64,000 nucleotides of DNA, from contig NC_133394.1 in assembly GCF_047511655.1 (NCBI RefSeq), positions 62,404,501 through 62,468,500 of the forward strand, read 5' to 3'. Source of the DNA: Castor canadensis. Taxonomy: Eukaryota; Chordata; Mammalia; Rodentia; Castoridae. Shown piece after piece: positions 9,736 to 20,943 of this stretch. Within the stretch, counting starts at the first letter, position 1. Each line of letters begins with the position of its first letter. The position numbers were made by a program, and so were the translations under genes. The notes beneath the pieces are model-generated. The model saw only the letters and a list, made by a program, of their open reading frames with translations. It did no database searches and was not told where the DNA came from.

Positions 9736-10949
9736 TGTCCTTGGTGTTGTTACTGTCCCTGTACTGTGTGTAATTAAGTATTTTCTAGCTTGTAATAATA
9801 ACAATGGTAATATTGAGAATGGAAGAGTGAGCTGAGATGGAAAGCAAGAAGTTAAAGAAAAGGGGAAAACAAATATACAGACAAGAGGGAGAAAGCAGAA
9901 CAAGGTATCAGACAAGAGAGTTTCAAAGGTATAAACAGGGAGTGTTAGTGTACTAATCGACAGTAAGCTGAACAGACAATAGAGTGACAGAGAGAGGATT
10001 GAAAATCAAAGATAAAAAAATTAAAAATAAGTATATGAAAGTAATATCTATTTATAAAAATGAATTAAAATAAAATGGAAAATAGGAAATTAAAAAAAAA
10101 AACCAAAAAACTTCCAAGTTTATATGCAATGCAATTTCAGTCTTAATAATTTGGATGTCCGTCTTAATCTCCAGTCCTGGAGTTGGTGCCTCAGATGTTG
10201 TTCTGTAGTTGTCTCATCAAAGGGGATGCATAAAGTAGAACAAAACTACACTCACACACACACAGAAGAAAAAAAAAAAAAGCCCCACCAAGTGTCCCCA
10301 GTTCAAATGCAATACAGTTTCAGTAAGTTTTTCGGCTTGCAGGTGTAATTCGGTTGTTCTCTCATCAAAGGTAGGGAGAAAAAGAAAAAAAAGCGTCTGG
10401 AGACAGTTCTGAGAGTGGTATCTGCAACTGTGGTTTGCCTGCCTGCTGCTCTCAGCCTGTAGCTGGAGGCATTATTTATGCAGATCTCTGGGGTGAGCTT
10501 AGCACTCACCTGGTCCCACAGGCTTTGTTTGCTCAGAGTTCTCCTGTGCGGCAGCCTCTGCTACAGCCTTTCCCCTTTCCAAGCACTGGGAAAGGTGCCA
10601 CTGCCCCGCGTTGTCAGGCCTGCGTGTTTATTTACAGTCCCAGGAAGGGTTCCCTTCCCCCAATCTTCAGCGCTCAGGGCGCCCCACCCTCTTTCCAGCG
10701 TGTCTTAACTGTTCTTATTGCTTAGTACTCAGTTTATCTTTTTTTCCCGGGTGGAGGTCAGTCTGTCCAGGGGGCTATGCTGCTCTGGCCCAGGCTTGTC
10801 TGTGGGGCTACCGTGGTACCGCGAAGCTCACCTGGTCCGCGTCTTCCCAAGCCGTATGGGCGCCGGCCACTGGCAGCCCCGGGGGGCCTCCTCGGTTCTC
10901 CGTTTAACGTGAAGTGGAGATTCTCTGCGCCGGCAGAAGCCCTCTCTCC
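9736..10949 (-). promoter_or_regulatory. L1-A 5'UTR / internal promoter region
   Basis: The distal 450 bp (10500-10949) are GC-rich with several CpGs, as expected of an internal Pol II promoter. The segment next to ORF1 is pyrimidine-rich on the coding strand. Between them, related motifs occur twice (atgcaat..cagtttcag near 10123 and 10307; tctcatcaaagg near 10212 and 10360), suggesting a duplicated block of about 150-180 bp. This 5'UTR does not resemble those of L1-C and L1-D, which end in a catcttggat sequence. Confidence 0.8.
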
Positions 10950-10962
10950 GCCATATTGACTT
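10950..10962. repeat. Target-site duplication of L1-A (right copy)
   Basis: Exact copy of the 13 bp at 4102-4114; it marks the 5' boundary of L1-A. Confidence 0.9.
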
Positions 10963-11640
10963 AAAGAAAGAATATTCAGGCATGGAGCATAGCCAGGGCA
11001 CTGGACCTGAAATGAGGTGTACTCATCATATTAAGAAATGCCAGAGAGGACAGTGTGGAGGGAGAGAATGATCATGGGGAAGAATAGCATAAAAAGAGGT
11101 CAGAGGGAAAATAAAGGGTTTTTATTATGCAATAAAATGATCACTCTTGTTGCTGTGTTGAAACAGAAATAATAGTGGAAGTAAAACAGAGGGAAGAATA
11201 TTGCATCAATCTGGGTAAGAGATGCTCTGATGCTTGGACATAGTGGTACATGCCCATAATCCCAGCACCCCGTGAGCTGAGGCAGGAGAATCAAGAGTTC
11301 AAGGCCACCATGGGCTACATAGTGAATTTGAGGACAGCCTGAGCTACATGGCAAGACAATATCTTGTCTCAAGAAGAGAGAGAGAGAAAGACAGAGACAG
11401 AGACAGAGAGAGAGAATGTGCCACAGATTATAGTTGTATTGAGATGGTGAAATGTGATCAAGTTTGCATTGTCTTTGGAAGGTAGTATTAACAAAATATC
11501 TCAATGGACTGAATGTGTGGTATAAGAGAGTAGACAAGAATAGTATGAACATTTTGCCTCAGTACAAGAAAGATGGAATGCCCAGGAAATGTTGGCTTCT
11601 GGAGAAAGTGGGTTCAAGATTTTTTAATTGGAAAAATAGA
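10963..11640 (-). mobile_element. L2 LINE fragment (continuation)
   Basis: Continues the L2 relic of 3812-4101 beyond L1-A. Recognisable reverse-complement L2 landmarks are gccagagaggacagtgtgg, the aaaatgatcactcttgttgctgtgttg block, gcatcaatctgggtaagagatg and tggactgaatgtgtggtat. A B1 is inserted at 11232. Further weak L2-like matches run on to about 13 kb, for example tttctgattgctta near 12408. Confidence 0.75.
11232..11414 (+). mobile_element. B1 SINE with (GA)n tail
   Basis: A 7SL-derived SINE: acatagtggtacatgcccat, ataatcccagcaccc, gaggcaggagaatcaagag, gggctacatagtga. It shows an internal partial duplication of the ...gctacat... arm and a purine microsatellite tail (11375-11414). Confidence 0.85.
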
Positions 11641-12113
11641 AGCAGACTTGTATGCTAATGATAATTGCATCACCTAATTTAGAATAAGTTACACTATGGG
11701 AATAAATGGCCCAGAAATCTCAGTCACTTTCAACAAAAATGGTTTAGTGTTTGTTTCTGATTTAACTGCAAGTCTGTCACCTTCTCTTTTCTCTGGGATC
11801 CAGGTTGAAAGCTTACATCTCTATCTGGGTATTGCTTTCCTTGTGAAAGAGGAGAAAGAGAAAATGGCAAAACCAACAATGTGCCTTAAGTCTAAAGTCC
11901 ATGGGTCAAAAATACACTATCTTCCCCTACTGAGAATATGAAAGAGTCTTTTGAAAAGTAATAATTTGCCACAATAGTGATCCAGTGGAGAATGGAAAGA
12001 TAATCTCCTTTTCTGAGGAAAAATTAGAGTAGGGTGCTTGAGAGTGTGTTAGAGATCAAATACCATGTCCAAGTTGGAGACAAGCTTCAGATGGAACATG
12101 ACTGCTTCATTAT
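11641..12113. other. Probable old interspersed repeat, family not assigned
   Basis: The stretch around 11750-11900 (ctctgggatccaggttgaaag, tctatctgggtattgctttc, aagaggagaaagagaaaatggc) resembles an old mammalian interspersed repeat whose name I cannot give with confidence. No gene is supported. Confidence 0.35.
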
Positions 12114-12320
12114 CAGTGGTTCTCAAATGGAAATCTTTGAATTAGCAATGTCAACACCATCTGGGAAGATTTTAGAAATAACACATTACTAGACTTCAAT
12201 CCTGAATCTACTGACTCAGAGATTCTGGATATGGGATCAAATAATTTGTATTGTGTTGGGTTCTTTAGTAATTTTGTCCTTTGATTTGATTTTGATGACT
12301 GCTAAATTTGAGAACCAATG
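12114..12320. mobile_element. MER5A-type hAT-Charlie MITE
   Basis: A non-autonomous DNA transposon of about 207 bp with clear terminal inverted repeats: cagtggttctcaaa at the left and tttgagaaccaatg at the right. The internal sequence (catctgggaagattttagaaat, ctactgactcagagattctgg) matches the MER5A layout. The 8-bp target duplication has decayed. It sits inside the L2-like region. Confidence 0.88.
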
Positions 12321-14679
12321 TCCTTTAGTACTAGTCAGAAAGATGGAATGCAGGTATGGGCTCTGGTAGGTGGGTAAAGAGATGATGAAGTTCTACTAAA
12401 ATTACCTTTCTGATTGCTTAAGTTTTTTTCATTGAGGTAGAAATTAGCTAACAGAAAACATAAATGAGAAGACAATAGGAGAGGTTAAGGCAATAGGAGA
12501 AAGCATGCAGTGGTCAACATGGACATTGTGTAGACTGTCATTTCCATAACTGTTTATGGTTCACGTGTGGTTCATGGTCATGTATCAGGTGGCCATGTAT
12601 TTTCTCCAATCCTGTTCAGCAACACAAGTCCATGCACAGAGTGCAAGAGCTGAATCTTATTAGGGAGTTTTTTGTAAGTTAATAGATTAGAGCATGATAG
12701 GAGGTATCCAAGGGAATGATTAAGGAGATCTACCATGGGATTTAAATTTGATAAAGAGGAAAGGGAAGATTGGGAGGTGAAGGACAATTAGAAGGTAGTT
12801 GGATAAATGTTTGAGGTCTCAGAGTTTTGGAGATGGAATTAGAGAAAATGACCTGGAAATATAGGAAGCAGTGACAAGAAAGAGGGAGAAATGAAATTGA
12901 AACTATGATGAATCTGGCTATTTGGGGGATGAAAAGGTACAGAAAATGGCTATGGGAGTGCCTGAGGGCAAGTGGAGAAAGAAGGCCAAGCAACAGAGAG
13001 GACAAATTACTGGAAGATAAACCTACAATGTGCAATAAAATGATCACAAATTAAGATAAGGATAATGCTATAAATAATAGAAAGTAGGATCACACAGAAA
13101 AGGGGAGTAACATGGTGGGCATTAAGTGATTGTAACAATGAAAGGTGAGTGATGCATCCTGATAACATCAAATATTTGTTTTTTTTAGGAGAATGGTTAA
13201 AAGCTGATATTAAAAATGTGTTACCATTAGCAAAACTTTTTATGAGGATGTGAATTAGGAATCTATGATTTGCAATATTAAAGTTTAGCTATATGAGTTA
13301 ATCATGGCTTTTCTCTTTTAATATATTTGGTATTTTTAAAAGCCAGTAGTAGAGCTAATCAAGAGAGGAAACAGGATTGCCCAAAAATCCCACAGTATTT
13401 CCAAAAATAAAAAATACATCCTAAGCTGATATCATGTTTATGTAACCATAATTATTTGCTGCTCAAGTCTGTTTAATCACACTCAATACACAATGCCTTC
13501 TTGCTATCTTGATTGAGGATATTAATTCACTAGTTGATTGTCAGCAGTATTTATGTCACCTGCTTTGGAAGGCATCTTGGGTAAAAGAGCTATCTTCAAC
13601 TCATATAAGGGATCTGGAAGTTAATTAACCTTTCTAGATATCCACACCACACTTGTACTGTGGATATGATGAGACTCTAAATCTATCCACTCATACACAT
13701 TTGTCCACAGAGAATGACAGTTTGATGCTTCCCACTCTGCCTCTAACCAACATGAATTTGAACTTTTCTACCATACCACTATGTGCTCAGCAGTGTACCA
13801 GTAGGACAGTGTTTGTCATTTTGCTAATGGGTATTGTCAAGCAGTGCTCAGGTGACTACTTTCAGAAACATAGGCTCTGCAAGGATAGCACTTTTGTGCT
13901 GCCTTGCTGGACATCTTGAACACAGGCTCTTTGTTATTTTGAAGAAGCTGCCCTGGTAGGTTTTCCATGATGCTGTCCTGCTAGGATGATACATCAGCCT
14001 CAAAGCTGCAGTAATTTCTCAAGCCACTAGATGGAGGGGGATTCTGTCATGAGGTTCTCTCAGATTCAGAGCCTCTGTTCTCCTCTTACCTCCTCTTTCC
14101 TCTGAATTTTGACTTTTCTTTAAGCCTCTCAATAAGAGACACATTCTATTTATCATTAGTTCTCCATGGACCATCAGGAAAGCCTCAATCTTTTGAAACA
14201 TTTCTTGGTATATGGAGGAACTTCCAGTTCTTCCTAATGACTCATACTTAAACTCTTCCCCTAAGGATAACCAGGGATATCTCTTTATAGCAGAGAAATA
14301 AAAATACAACTTAAAGTTGCAGTGGTTAAACTTATTTGCTATGTTTTGCGTATGTGCTGTGGTACTAATCTAACTAAACTGTTGGGAAACAAGTGGCATA
14401 ATGTATACAAAGCATGAAGAAACTCAATAAACATTCTTCCTCTTATTTAATCTTACTGTTTTAACTTCATTCCCCTTTAGCTTTAAAGTTTGATCATTAA
14501 GTTTCTGTTGCTTACCTTCAGACTTTTCAGACCACAATCTTCAAATAGTTCCCAACACCCAACAGTTTTCTTACTTACATTTTATATTTACTTTAAATTT
14601 CAATTCTCAAAAAAATCCTAATACCTAGCATTAGCACCTAACATTGCTTTTTTTTGGTCAGATTTCACGCTTGTACTTT
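12321..14679. other. Mostly unique sequence with weak L2-like traces
   Basis: 12330-12470 and perhaps up to 13050 show faint reverse-complement L2 similarity. The rest, including an unremarkable minus-strand open frame of 96 codons near 14019-14309, has no recognisable gene or repeat. A MIR/L2-like tail (actcaataaacatt) is seen near 14430. Confidence 0.45.
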
Positions 14680-15122
14680 ATGAGTCATTTAAGATCTGTT
14701 TTTCCTTCTTTTCCAGCCATATTGACATGCCTGATGCTTCTCAACTCTACCTCCACTCCCTCAAGCAGGCTATCACCTGAATCTTGCACTGCCTTTTCCA
14801 TTACTGGGATGCTCTTTCCATACACATCTGCATGTGCACTTTCTGCATTTTTTTTAGCCATTACTCAAATGACAGCCTCTCAACAAGGCCTTTTGTGATG
14901 ACCTTATCTAAAATTGCAGCCCCTGAAATGCTAATTCCTTTTCTTGGTTAAAGAAGGTAACAAAATATGTCATCCCCTCATGTAGGATATAATTTACTTA
15001 CAATGTTTGTTTATCAAGAATGCAAGCTCTATGGGACAGAGATTTTTATGGATTTTGTCCAAGGCTAGGTTCCCATGGAATGGGATGGAATGATGCCTGG
15101 AAGTAACCACTTAGTAAACTAA
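14680..15122 (+). mobile_element. L2 LINE 3' fragment
   Basis: Matches the sense strand of the L2 3' region: cactgccttttccattactggg, actcaaatgacagcctctcaacaaggcctt, tgcaagctctatgggacagag and a final tggaagtaaccacttagtaaa. It is an ancient relic without coding capacity. Confidence 0.75.
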
Positions 15123-15234
15123 GATGAATCCCTATAGTTTAAGTTCAGATATACAATATTGCTCACTCATAATTGGCACATATATATGGATGTGTGTATG
15201 TTTATCCTTTTCTTGGTCTAGCAGGGACTCAAGA

Positions 15235-15278
15235 TAAACATATATGTACATATGTGCATGTGAGCATGCACACACATT
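15235..15278. repeat. Alternating purine-pyrimidine tract
   Basis: A TA/TG/CA-rich alternating run (acatatatgtacatatgtgc and onward). It is a simple-sequence tract that could adopt left-handed DNA. Confidence 0.6.
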
Positions 15279-15341
15279 CTCCAATATCTTTGTGAAAGAC
15301 TACTGAACCTGGCATTATTTAGAACATAACAATGTGCTAGA

Positions 15342-15590
15342 AGCTTGGCATGGTGGTGCATGCCACCAATTCTCCATATGCTCCATAGGTGGAAGCAGTA
15401 AGAATTTAAGGACAGCCTGGGCAGAGTTAGTGAGACCCTATCTCATAACAAAAATACAAACAAAAAGGGATGGGAGTGTGGCTCTGATGGTAAGAGCATC
15501 TACCTAGCATGTGTAAGTCCCTGGATTTAAGACCCATTACTATACATTACCACAGAGAGGAGAGGAGAGAGAGAGAAAGAGTGTAAAAAA
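15342..15590 (+). mobile_element. Compound SINE (B1-like + ID-like)
   Basis: The left arm is B1-like (gcttggcatggtggtgcatg, aaggacagcctgggcagag, gagaccctatctca). The right arm is ID-like with an A box (tggctctgatggtaagagc) and a degraded B box. It ends in a GA-rich simple tail. Confidence 0.8.
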
Positions 15591-17560
15591 GATCTAATTG
15601 AAAATGGTTATGTCATTTGCACTATTTCTTATGCTATTGAGATTAACATAAATATACAAAATAGATATTTTCAGGCACAAAGCAGCTAAAATTGAACTAT
15701 GTGGTAAAGGAAATCTAGGCAAGAAGTAATTTTGAGAAAAGAAACCTTTTAACTATTGCCCTCAAAATGGTGTATGTATATTAAATTAAGACATATTTTA
15801 GAGCTTGTTCAAGTACCAACGCATAATGGGAGCAGAACTGAATTTCAATACTATTACTGATTCTAAAATGTTAGATATGTAATTGTGAAGATACTTTATT
15901 AAAAATTCATTCCCACATTTTGAAGGATACCCAAAATTCATCTGTGGGAATTTCTGTAAAAGAAACATATGCAGATCGCCATTATGTTTCAGCATCAGTT
16001 TTTCATGCATAGTTTGGTTATAAATGTGTGTTTGGATATATATAGCCATTTATAAAATTGATGTTAGACCCAGGAATAAAAAAAGGCCATGAAGCCATGT
16101 TTCTTGAATTCAGAGTCAGCATTTCAGAAATAAAAGAACCCTCTTAACTCTCTCCCCTTCTAAATATGCAAAGCTTTTGAAATAAAGCTTTGTACCTTAA
16201 ATGCTAAGGGAAGGATAGAATGGAAATACTTAGGAATTTGTAGTACAGAAAAGGAAGGAATTATGGATTTGGTTTTAGTTTTATAATTTAAAAAAATTTT
16301 CCTATAGAAAACATTTCTTCCATTACAATAATTTCATGGTGAAATAAACTTACAGCAAAATAGGTAAAGAAAACTCCAATAGTTAAGGAGAAAATATATG
16401 TAATACTACATCAAATTACTTTAAAGTGAATAAAAACAGAACCAATGTTTACTTTTTCTTCTGTTTCTGGAACCTAAGCTCTTGGTGAATATCCTCTCAT
16501 TTTGTTACTATTTTCTGTGTTGACTACCTAGCAGTTATTGTAGAGGATAGGGACCTCTTAAGTCCTTCTCAACCCACACTCCATCCTCAACGTGCAGGAT
16601 CTGACTGTGGTCTACACCAACCAAGACAGAACCTTAGTGTTTTGCTGATAGGTTCCTAGACAAGTGTGTGACTTGAACAGAACCTCAGGGAACAATGATT
16701 TTGTAGGTACTGGGACAGTCAGTTGCTCTTCTTCAATATAGCTTGAGAAGCTTGAAGCTGTTTTAGTTGTCAAGCCAAAATATGAAAAAAAAAGGCTATG
16801 ATAGACAGATGGAGGACTAATATTTATTCATTCATTTAAAAGTATTTATTAGGGGTCCATTTGTGAATTCAGTGTGAAAGAATCCTAAAATGTGGAAAGA
16901 AAAATCAACTAGAAAAGATAGCAACAGACTAGGCAGGGCAGAGCACTTCCTAAGCTCTCATGGTCATAAACCTAGTACCAAAGAGGGTACAGTTTTCTCC
17001 TGTAAAACTCAGCTGCATTCTTGCCTGTATTCAGGCAAGGAGAAAGCAAATAGCTGACTGTATAAGAACTGGGGATTTGTGAGAACTGTACAATGTAAGT
17101 AAAAGGAAAAAGACAAAAGCATTGAATGTGAGTTGAGAGAGAGAAGTTGAGAGAAAAAAGGAAGAGAAGAAAGAGAAGGGGAATGATATGCAAGATAGGG
17201 ATTACAGCAATACTAAATACGGGAAATATAGGAGGAAGATGATTTTTTTCAGAGATTTTTAGATACGTGGAAATGTGTTTTTAAATATCTTGATGTTTTG
17301 CTCAAGAAAAATTATCAAATTATTTTGTGATTCTGTCTTAAAGAAAAATTCTGAAGTTGCTTCTTTAATTCTTAAAAATTTAGAAGGGGTCTTCATGTTT
17401 TTTCATGCATATAATGTACCTTAAACAAGTTCACCCCAGGAGAATTATAAATGGTGGAAAGTGATAATGCCCACACAATAGAATTCATCATTGGTGTATA
17501 CAATTGGTGAAATGAGTTTACTTGTTTCAAGTTGTTTATTTGGTAATTTGATGCTAAAAT
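15591..17560. other. Unique sequence, nothing recognised
   Basis: AT-rich DNA with only chance open frames. I cannot assign any repeat or gene here. Confidence 0.55.
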
Positions 17561-17934
17561 TTTGGTGGTAATATATTTATTGCCACTGTCAGGTCAAGTG
17601 CATGTTTGTAAGACTGGGGAGCTAAGATGACAAGATGCTCAGTTGGCCAAGATGTTGTTTGGGTCATCCGTTTGGTTGTTGAAGTTTGTGAACATGACAA
17701 TAGTAACAAAGACAGAAAAAGTAGATCAGAAGCTAAGATTTTCAGGAAATCAGAATCACTGGGTTTTCATAAATGATTTGATTAAGGAAAAACGGTCATT
17801 GTTTTTCATTGGAGTTAACCTTGTAAGGGAAGTGGAAAGAGAAACAAGGTGAGGTAGCAGAGCAATGCAGAGAACATTTGAGATCTATGGTCATAAATTC
17901 AAAAGGAGGTCTGAAAGCTTACTTTTTTCTTTTT

Positions 17935-18269
17935 AATTGTTTTGAAATTTATATTTGGTTTCTTTAAATTAAGATTATTTTTAGGCTGAAAAAAGCAACA
18001 AAAATAGTAGAAAGAATCCCTGTATACCTTTCATCTGCATTTCCTAAATATTAACATTTAACCACACCACAATGATCAAAGTGAGGAAATTAACATTAAT
18101 AGAACAATATTAATAATCTGTAGGCTTTATTCAGATTTTGTCACTTTCTCCATTGATGTACTAGGATCCTTTTGGGATCACATATTGTTTTTACTACCAT
18201 ATTTCTTTATCTCCTCCAATCTGGGACGGGACTTCAACTGCTGGGTTCAGAACTTATCGAGTGGGGTTT
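17935..18269 (-). mobile_element. Ancient L1M-type fragment
   Basis: The block with gaaagaatccctgtatacct, ttcctaaatattaacattta and ggctttattcagattttgtc resembles an old mammalian L1M region in reverse orientation. It appears to resume at about 18860 beyond a SINE and an LTR. Subfamily assignment is not possible by eye. Confidence 0.5.
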
Positions 18270-18485
18270 GCTTGGTCAAAAGGATCTTTGTTCAAGGCCA
18301 GCCAATGCAAAAGTCCATGAGAACAAGTGTAAATAGAAGGACTGTGCTCTAGGTCACCCTGGGCTGAGATACCCTATTTAAAAAATACATAAAGGAAAAA
18401 TGGGCTGGGGGTATGGCTCAAGAGGCAGAGCACCTGCCTAGAAAGCATAAAACCCTGAGTTCAAACCCCCATATGGCCAGCATTT
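18270..18485 (+). mobile_element. Compound SINE (B1-like + ID-like)
   Basis: A degraded B1-like left arm (gttcaaggccagccaatgc, ctgagataccctattt) is followed by a well-kept ID-like arm: tggctcaagaggcagagcac (A box) and gagttcaaaccccc (B box). The 3' end is cut off by the LTR that follows. Confidence 0.75.
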
Positions 18486-18845
18486 TGTGTGGTGCTGTGG
18501 CAGGAAGGCACAGAGGGGGAAGAGAGATTAATGAGTGCTACAGTACCACAAAGGAAAACCGGAGATAGGGAATGTTACCTAGAGACCAGAGATGGGTCAC
18601 CTCACCCCAGAGGTTAAAACAGCCAATGAAATAACGTGATTATGTATGGGATAAGCCATACCTCCCCATTTCTGTAACCTGCTCTAAATGGTACATAAGG
18701 AAAGTCCCCTTTGTTCTCAGAGCTCAGTCTTTGAAAATGAGTCCTCTGAGTCCCTTCCAGCTTGCTTAATAAACTTGCTTCCTGAAAGCTTTGGTGCCCT
18801 CTCAGTCTCTGTATGAGCCCTCCAGCAGTGCCTCTTGATTTGAAC
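18486..18845 (+). mobile_element. Solo LTR, gammaretrovirus-like endogenous retrovirus
   Basis: A 350-bp segment with LTR anatomy: TG start, a promoter-like region with cataagg near 18697, a polyadenylation signal AATAAA at 18768-18773, and a pyrimidine-rich end (ccctctcagtctctgtatga). No retroviral genes adjoin it, so it is a solo LTR left by recombination. The exact ends and the short target duplication are uncertain. Confidence 0.6.
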
Positions 18846-18859
18846 TTAACTGATGCTTT

Positions 18860-19195
18860 TGTGACTAAATTTGGTGTGCATTTTTGATAAGAATACTATA
18901 GAAATGAAGTTGGCCTTTTTTCAGTGCATCTTATAGGAGGACATGTCACAGTGTCTCTTTATTAGTGACCATTTGTTTAAGGTGTTGTCTACCAGTTATT
19001 GATCGCCATTGAAATGTTTGTAAATTTTTTTCCTGTGAGATTATTTGTAGAGAGATACTTTGAGATTATATAAATGTTCTATTTCTCATACTTCACCAAG
19101 TAATTTTAGAATGCATTGTGAACTTTGCCATAACAATTACTGTGGATGTTTGCCAAAAGTTGAGTTTCTATTTCTACCCTCCCTTATTAATTTTT
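18860..19195 (-). mobile_element. Ancient L1M-type fragment (continuation)
   Basis: Continues the old L1-like relic of 17935-18269, with cttataggaggacatgtcac, ttattagtgaccatttgttt and taattttagaatgcattgtg. Confidence 0.45.
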
Positions 19196-19199
19196 TTTT

Positions 19200-19350
19200 A
19201 CTTTTATTTTTTCTTTCTATTTTTCTTTTTTATTAGCATATTATTGTTGTACTAGAGGTACAGTGTGACATTTATAAAAGTGCTTAAAATATATCTTAGT
19301 TAGATTTACCCCCTCCATCAATCTCCTTTATCCTCCCCTACCCCACTTCT
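19200..19350 (-). mobile_element. L1 3' tail fragment
   Basis: A poly(T)-rich start followed by the block tattattgttgtactagag, acagtgtgacatttataaaag and a pyrimidine-rich tract. On the minus strand this is a purine-rich L1 3'UTR end plus poly(A). The same module is seen near 43363, 47770 and 56660. Confidence 0.6.
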
Positions 19351-20050
19351 AGGGAGAGATTGTTCTCTTGTCCAATGAATTTAAATCAGTAATTCATAAC
19401 TATATGGACTTACGAAAACTTATTTTTCTATAGGACATAGTCCATTATTATTATTACCTTTATTTTCACAGATTTGGCCATTAAGAGCCCCTTCAAGTTG
19501 GCTCCTGCGCTTTTGACATATTCTAATCATTTCATGAGTATGTCCTTATTCCCTGACATCACAAAAGTTCCAGGTTTATTTCACACTTTCTATACCCTTG
19601 CTGTGGAATCTGTTGTTTCTCAAGTGTCCCTGGAGACTTTTATTAGAGAATGGTATTTAGAAACCAAACTCTGGCAGCAGGAGAAAGGATTGCTTTCAGG
19701 CTCTTAATAAACAAACTATGAAATATATGTATGAATATTCTCACATCTACATCCTTTTCTATATCATAGGCATATAGATCCATACACACATCAGTAATTT
19801 TCCATTATCTGTCATAAACTCCTACATATTTACGTGGATGCTTGTATACTTATATATGCATATAAACATATATTTAAAAACCTTTAAAAACAATGAATTC
19901 ATACTTCCAATTCCAAACTTTTATAAATTTTATGCTAGCCTAAGTCTTTTATTTTGATTCCTGTCTCCATTATCCCTAATGTATTTAATTTTTATTTAAA
20001 CCTAGTATACACATGAACTAGTTTCAGAATTCCTAACCTACAATACGATG
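19351..20050. other. Unique AT-rich sequence, nothing recognised
   Basis: No gene or repeat supported. Confidence 0.5.
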
Positions 20051-20057
20051 ATAAACA

Positions 20058-20150
20058 GGTTAGATTTGTGGCTCAAGTGACCGAGAGTTTGGCACAAGGA
20101 CCTGAGTTCAAATATCAATACTGCCAAAAAAAAAAAGAGAAAGAAAAAAT
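20058..20150 (+). mobile_element. ID-like SINE with A-tail
   Basis: tRNA-derived: an A-box region (tggctcaagtgaccgagag) and a B-box region (gagttcaaatatc), then a long A-rich tail. Confidence 0.75.
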
Positions 20151-20164
20151 GAATTAAAAATAGG

Positions 20165-20942
20165 CCTGGGCAATACTACTCCTGAGGATATACCCAAAGG
20201 AATGTGACTCAGGTTACTACAAAGGCACCTGCACACCCATGTTTATTGCAGCACTATCCACAATAGCCAAGTTATGGAATCAGCCAAGATGCCCCACTAC
20301 TGATGAGTAGATTAAGAAAATGTGATATTTATACACAATGGAATTTTACTCAAGTCACAAAGAAGAATGAAATTTTGTCGTTTGCAGGTAAATGGATCGG
20401 ACTAGAGAACATCATCTTAAGCAAAGTTAGTCAGGCTCAGAAAGCCAAAAATCACATATTCTCCCTCATATGCAGATTACAGACCTAAAAGAAATGTAGT
20501 AATATTATTGGACATGGGTCACACACTAAGGGAAGATCGTGCATGGCAGAGATAGGGAAAGGGAAGAAAACCAAAAACTTGAATGTGGTTGATATGCTCA
20601 CTGTACAGGAGCAAATCTAGTGATCTTAAACTGGCAGAGGTCACTTTGGGAAGGGGACTAGGAAGTAGTGAAGAGGTCGGGTAGAAATGAACTGATGTGG
20701 GTTATAATACACATGTGCATGAAAACAACACAAGGAATTTTTCTGTATAGCTCTTTATCCCAAACTAGCAAAAATGTTGTTTTTCTCTTTATCGTACATG
20801 CTTTTTCTTCAACAAAATCAGAGAACAAGAGGGTAGAACAGGTTTTGCCCGGAGGGGGTTGGAGGGGAGAGGTGGCCCAAATAATATATACATATGTAAG
20901 TAAATGTAAAAATGACAAATAAAATAAAAAACAGAAAAAAAA
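20165..20942 (+). mobile_element. L1 3' end, 5'-truncated
   Basis: Encodes the C-terminal part of ORF2 on the plus strand (cccatgtttattgcagcact, aatagccaagttatgg, aaatggatcggactagagaac), with the ancestral ORF2 stop region near 20470. A 3'UTR follows with a G-rich tract (20850-20880) and an AAATAAAATAAA-type poly(A) end. Older than L1-A to L1-D judging by the stops in the frame. Confidence 0.88.
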
Positions 20943-20943
20943 G

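Larger units (their letters stand above)
4115..10949 (-). mobile_element. L1-A: full-length, nearly intact LINE-1
   Basis: A complete L1 on the minus strand, about 6.8 kb, flanked by an exact 13-bp duplication. Reading on the minus strand it has a 1.2-kb GC-rich-to-pyrimidine-rich 5'UTR (10949-9736), ORF1 (9735-8533), a 50-bp spacer, ORF2 (8482-4663) and a 3'UTR with a G-rich tract and poly(A). Visible lesions are one stop in ORF1 and one stop plus one 1-bp frameshift in ORF2. The exact duplication and the high coding integrity imply that it is much younger than the L2 it sits in. It is probably not autonomous now, but its RNA could still serve as a template or supply partial proteins. Confidence 0.95.

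Noticed and set aside
14019..14309. Minus-strand 96-codon frame as a processed pseudogene
   Set aside because: No recognised protein, no poly(A) and no target duplication; the length is within chance expectation.
17643..17852. 69-codon plus-strand frame as a small gene
   Set aside because: No recognised domain; the end of the region has weak old-LINE similarity and there are no splice or promoter signals I can defend.
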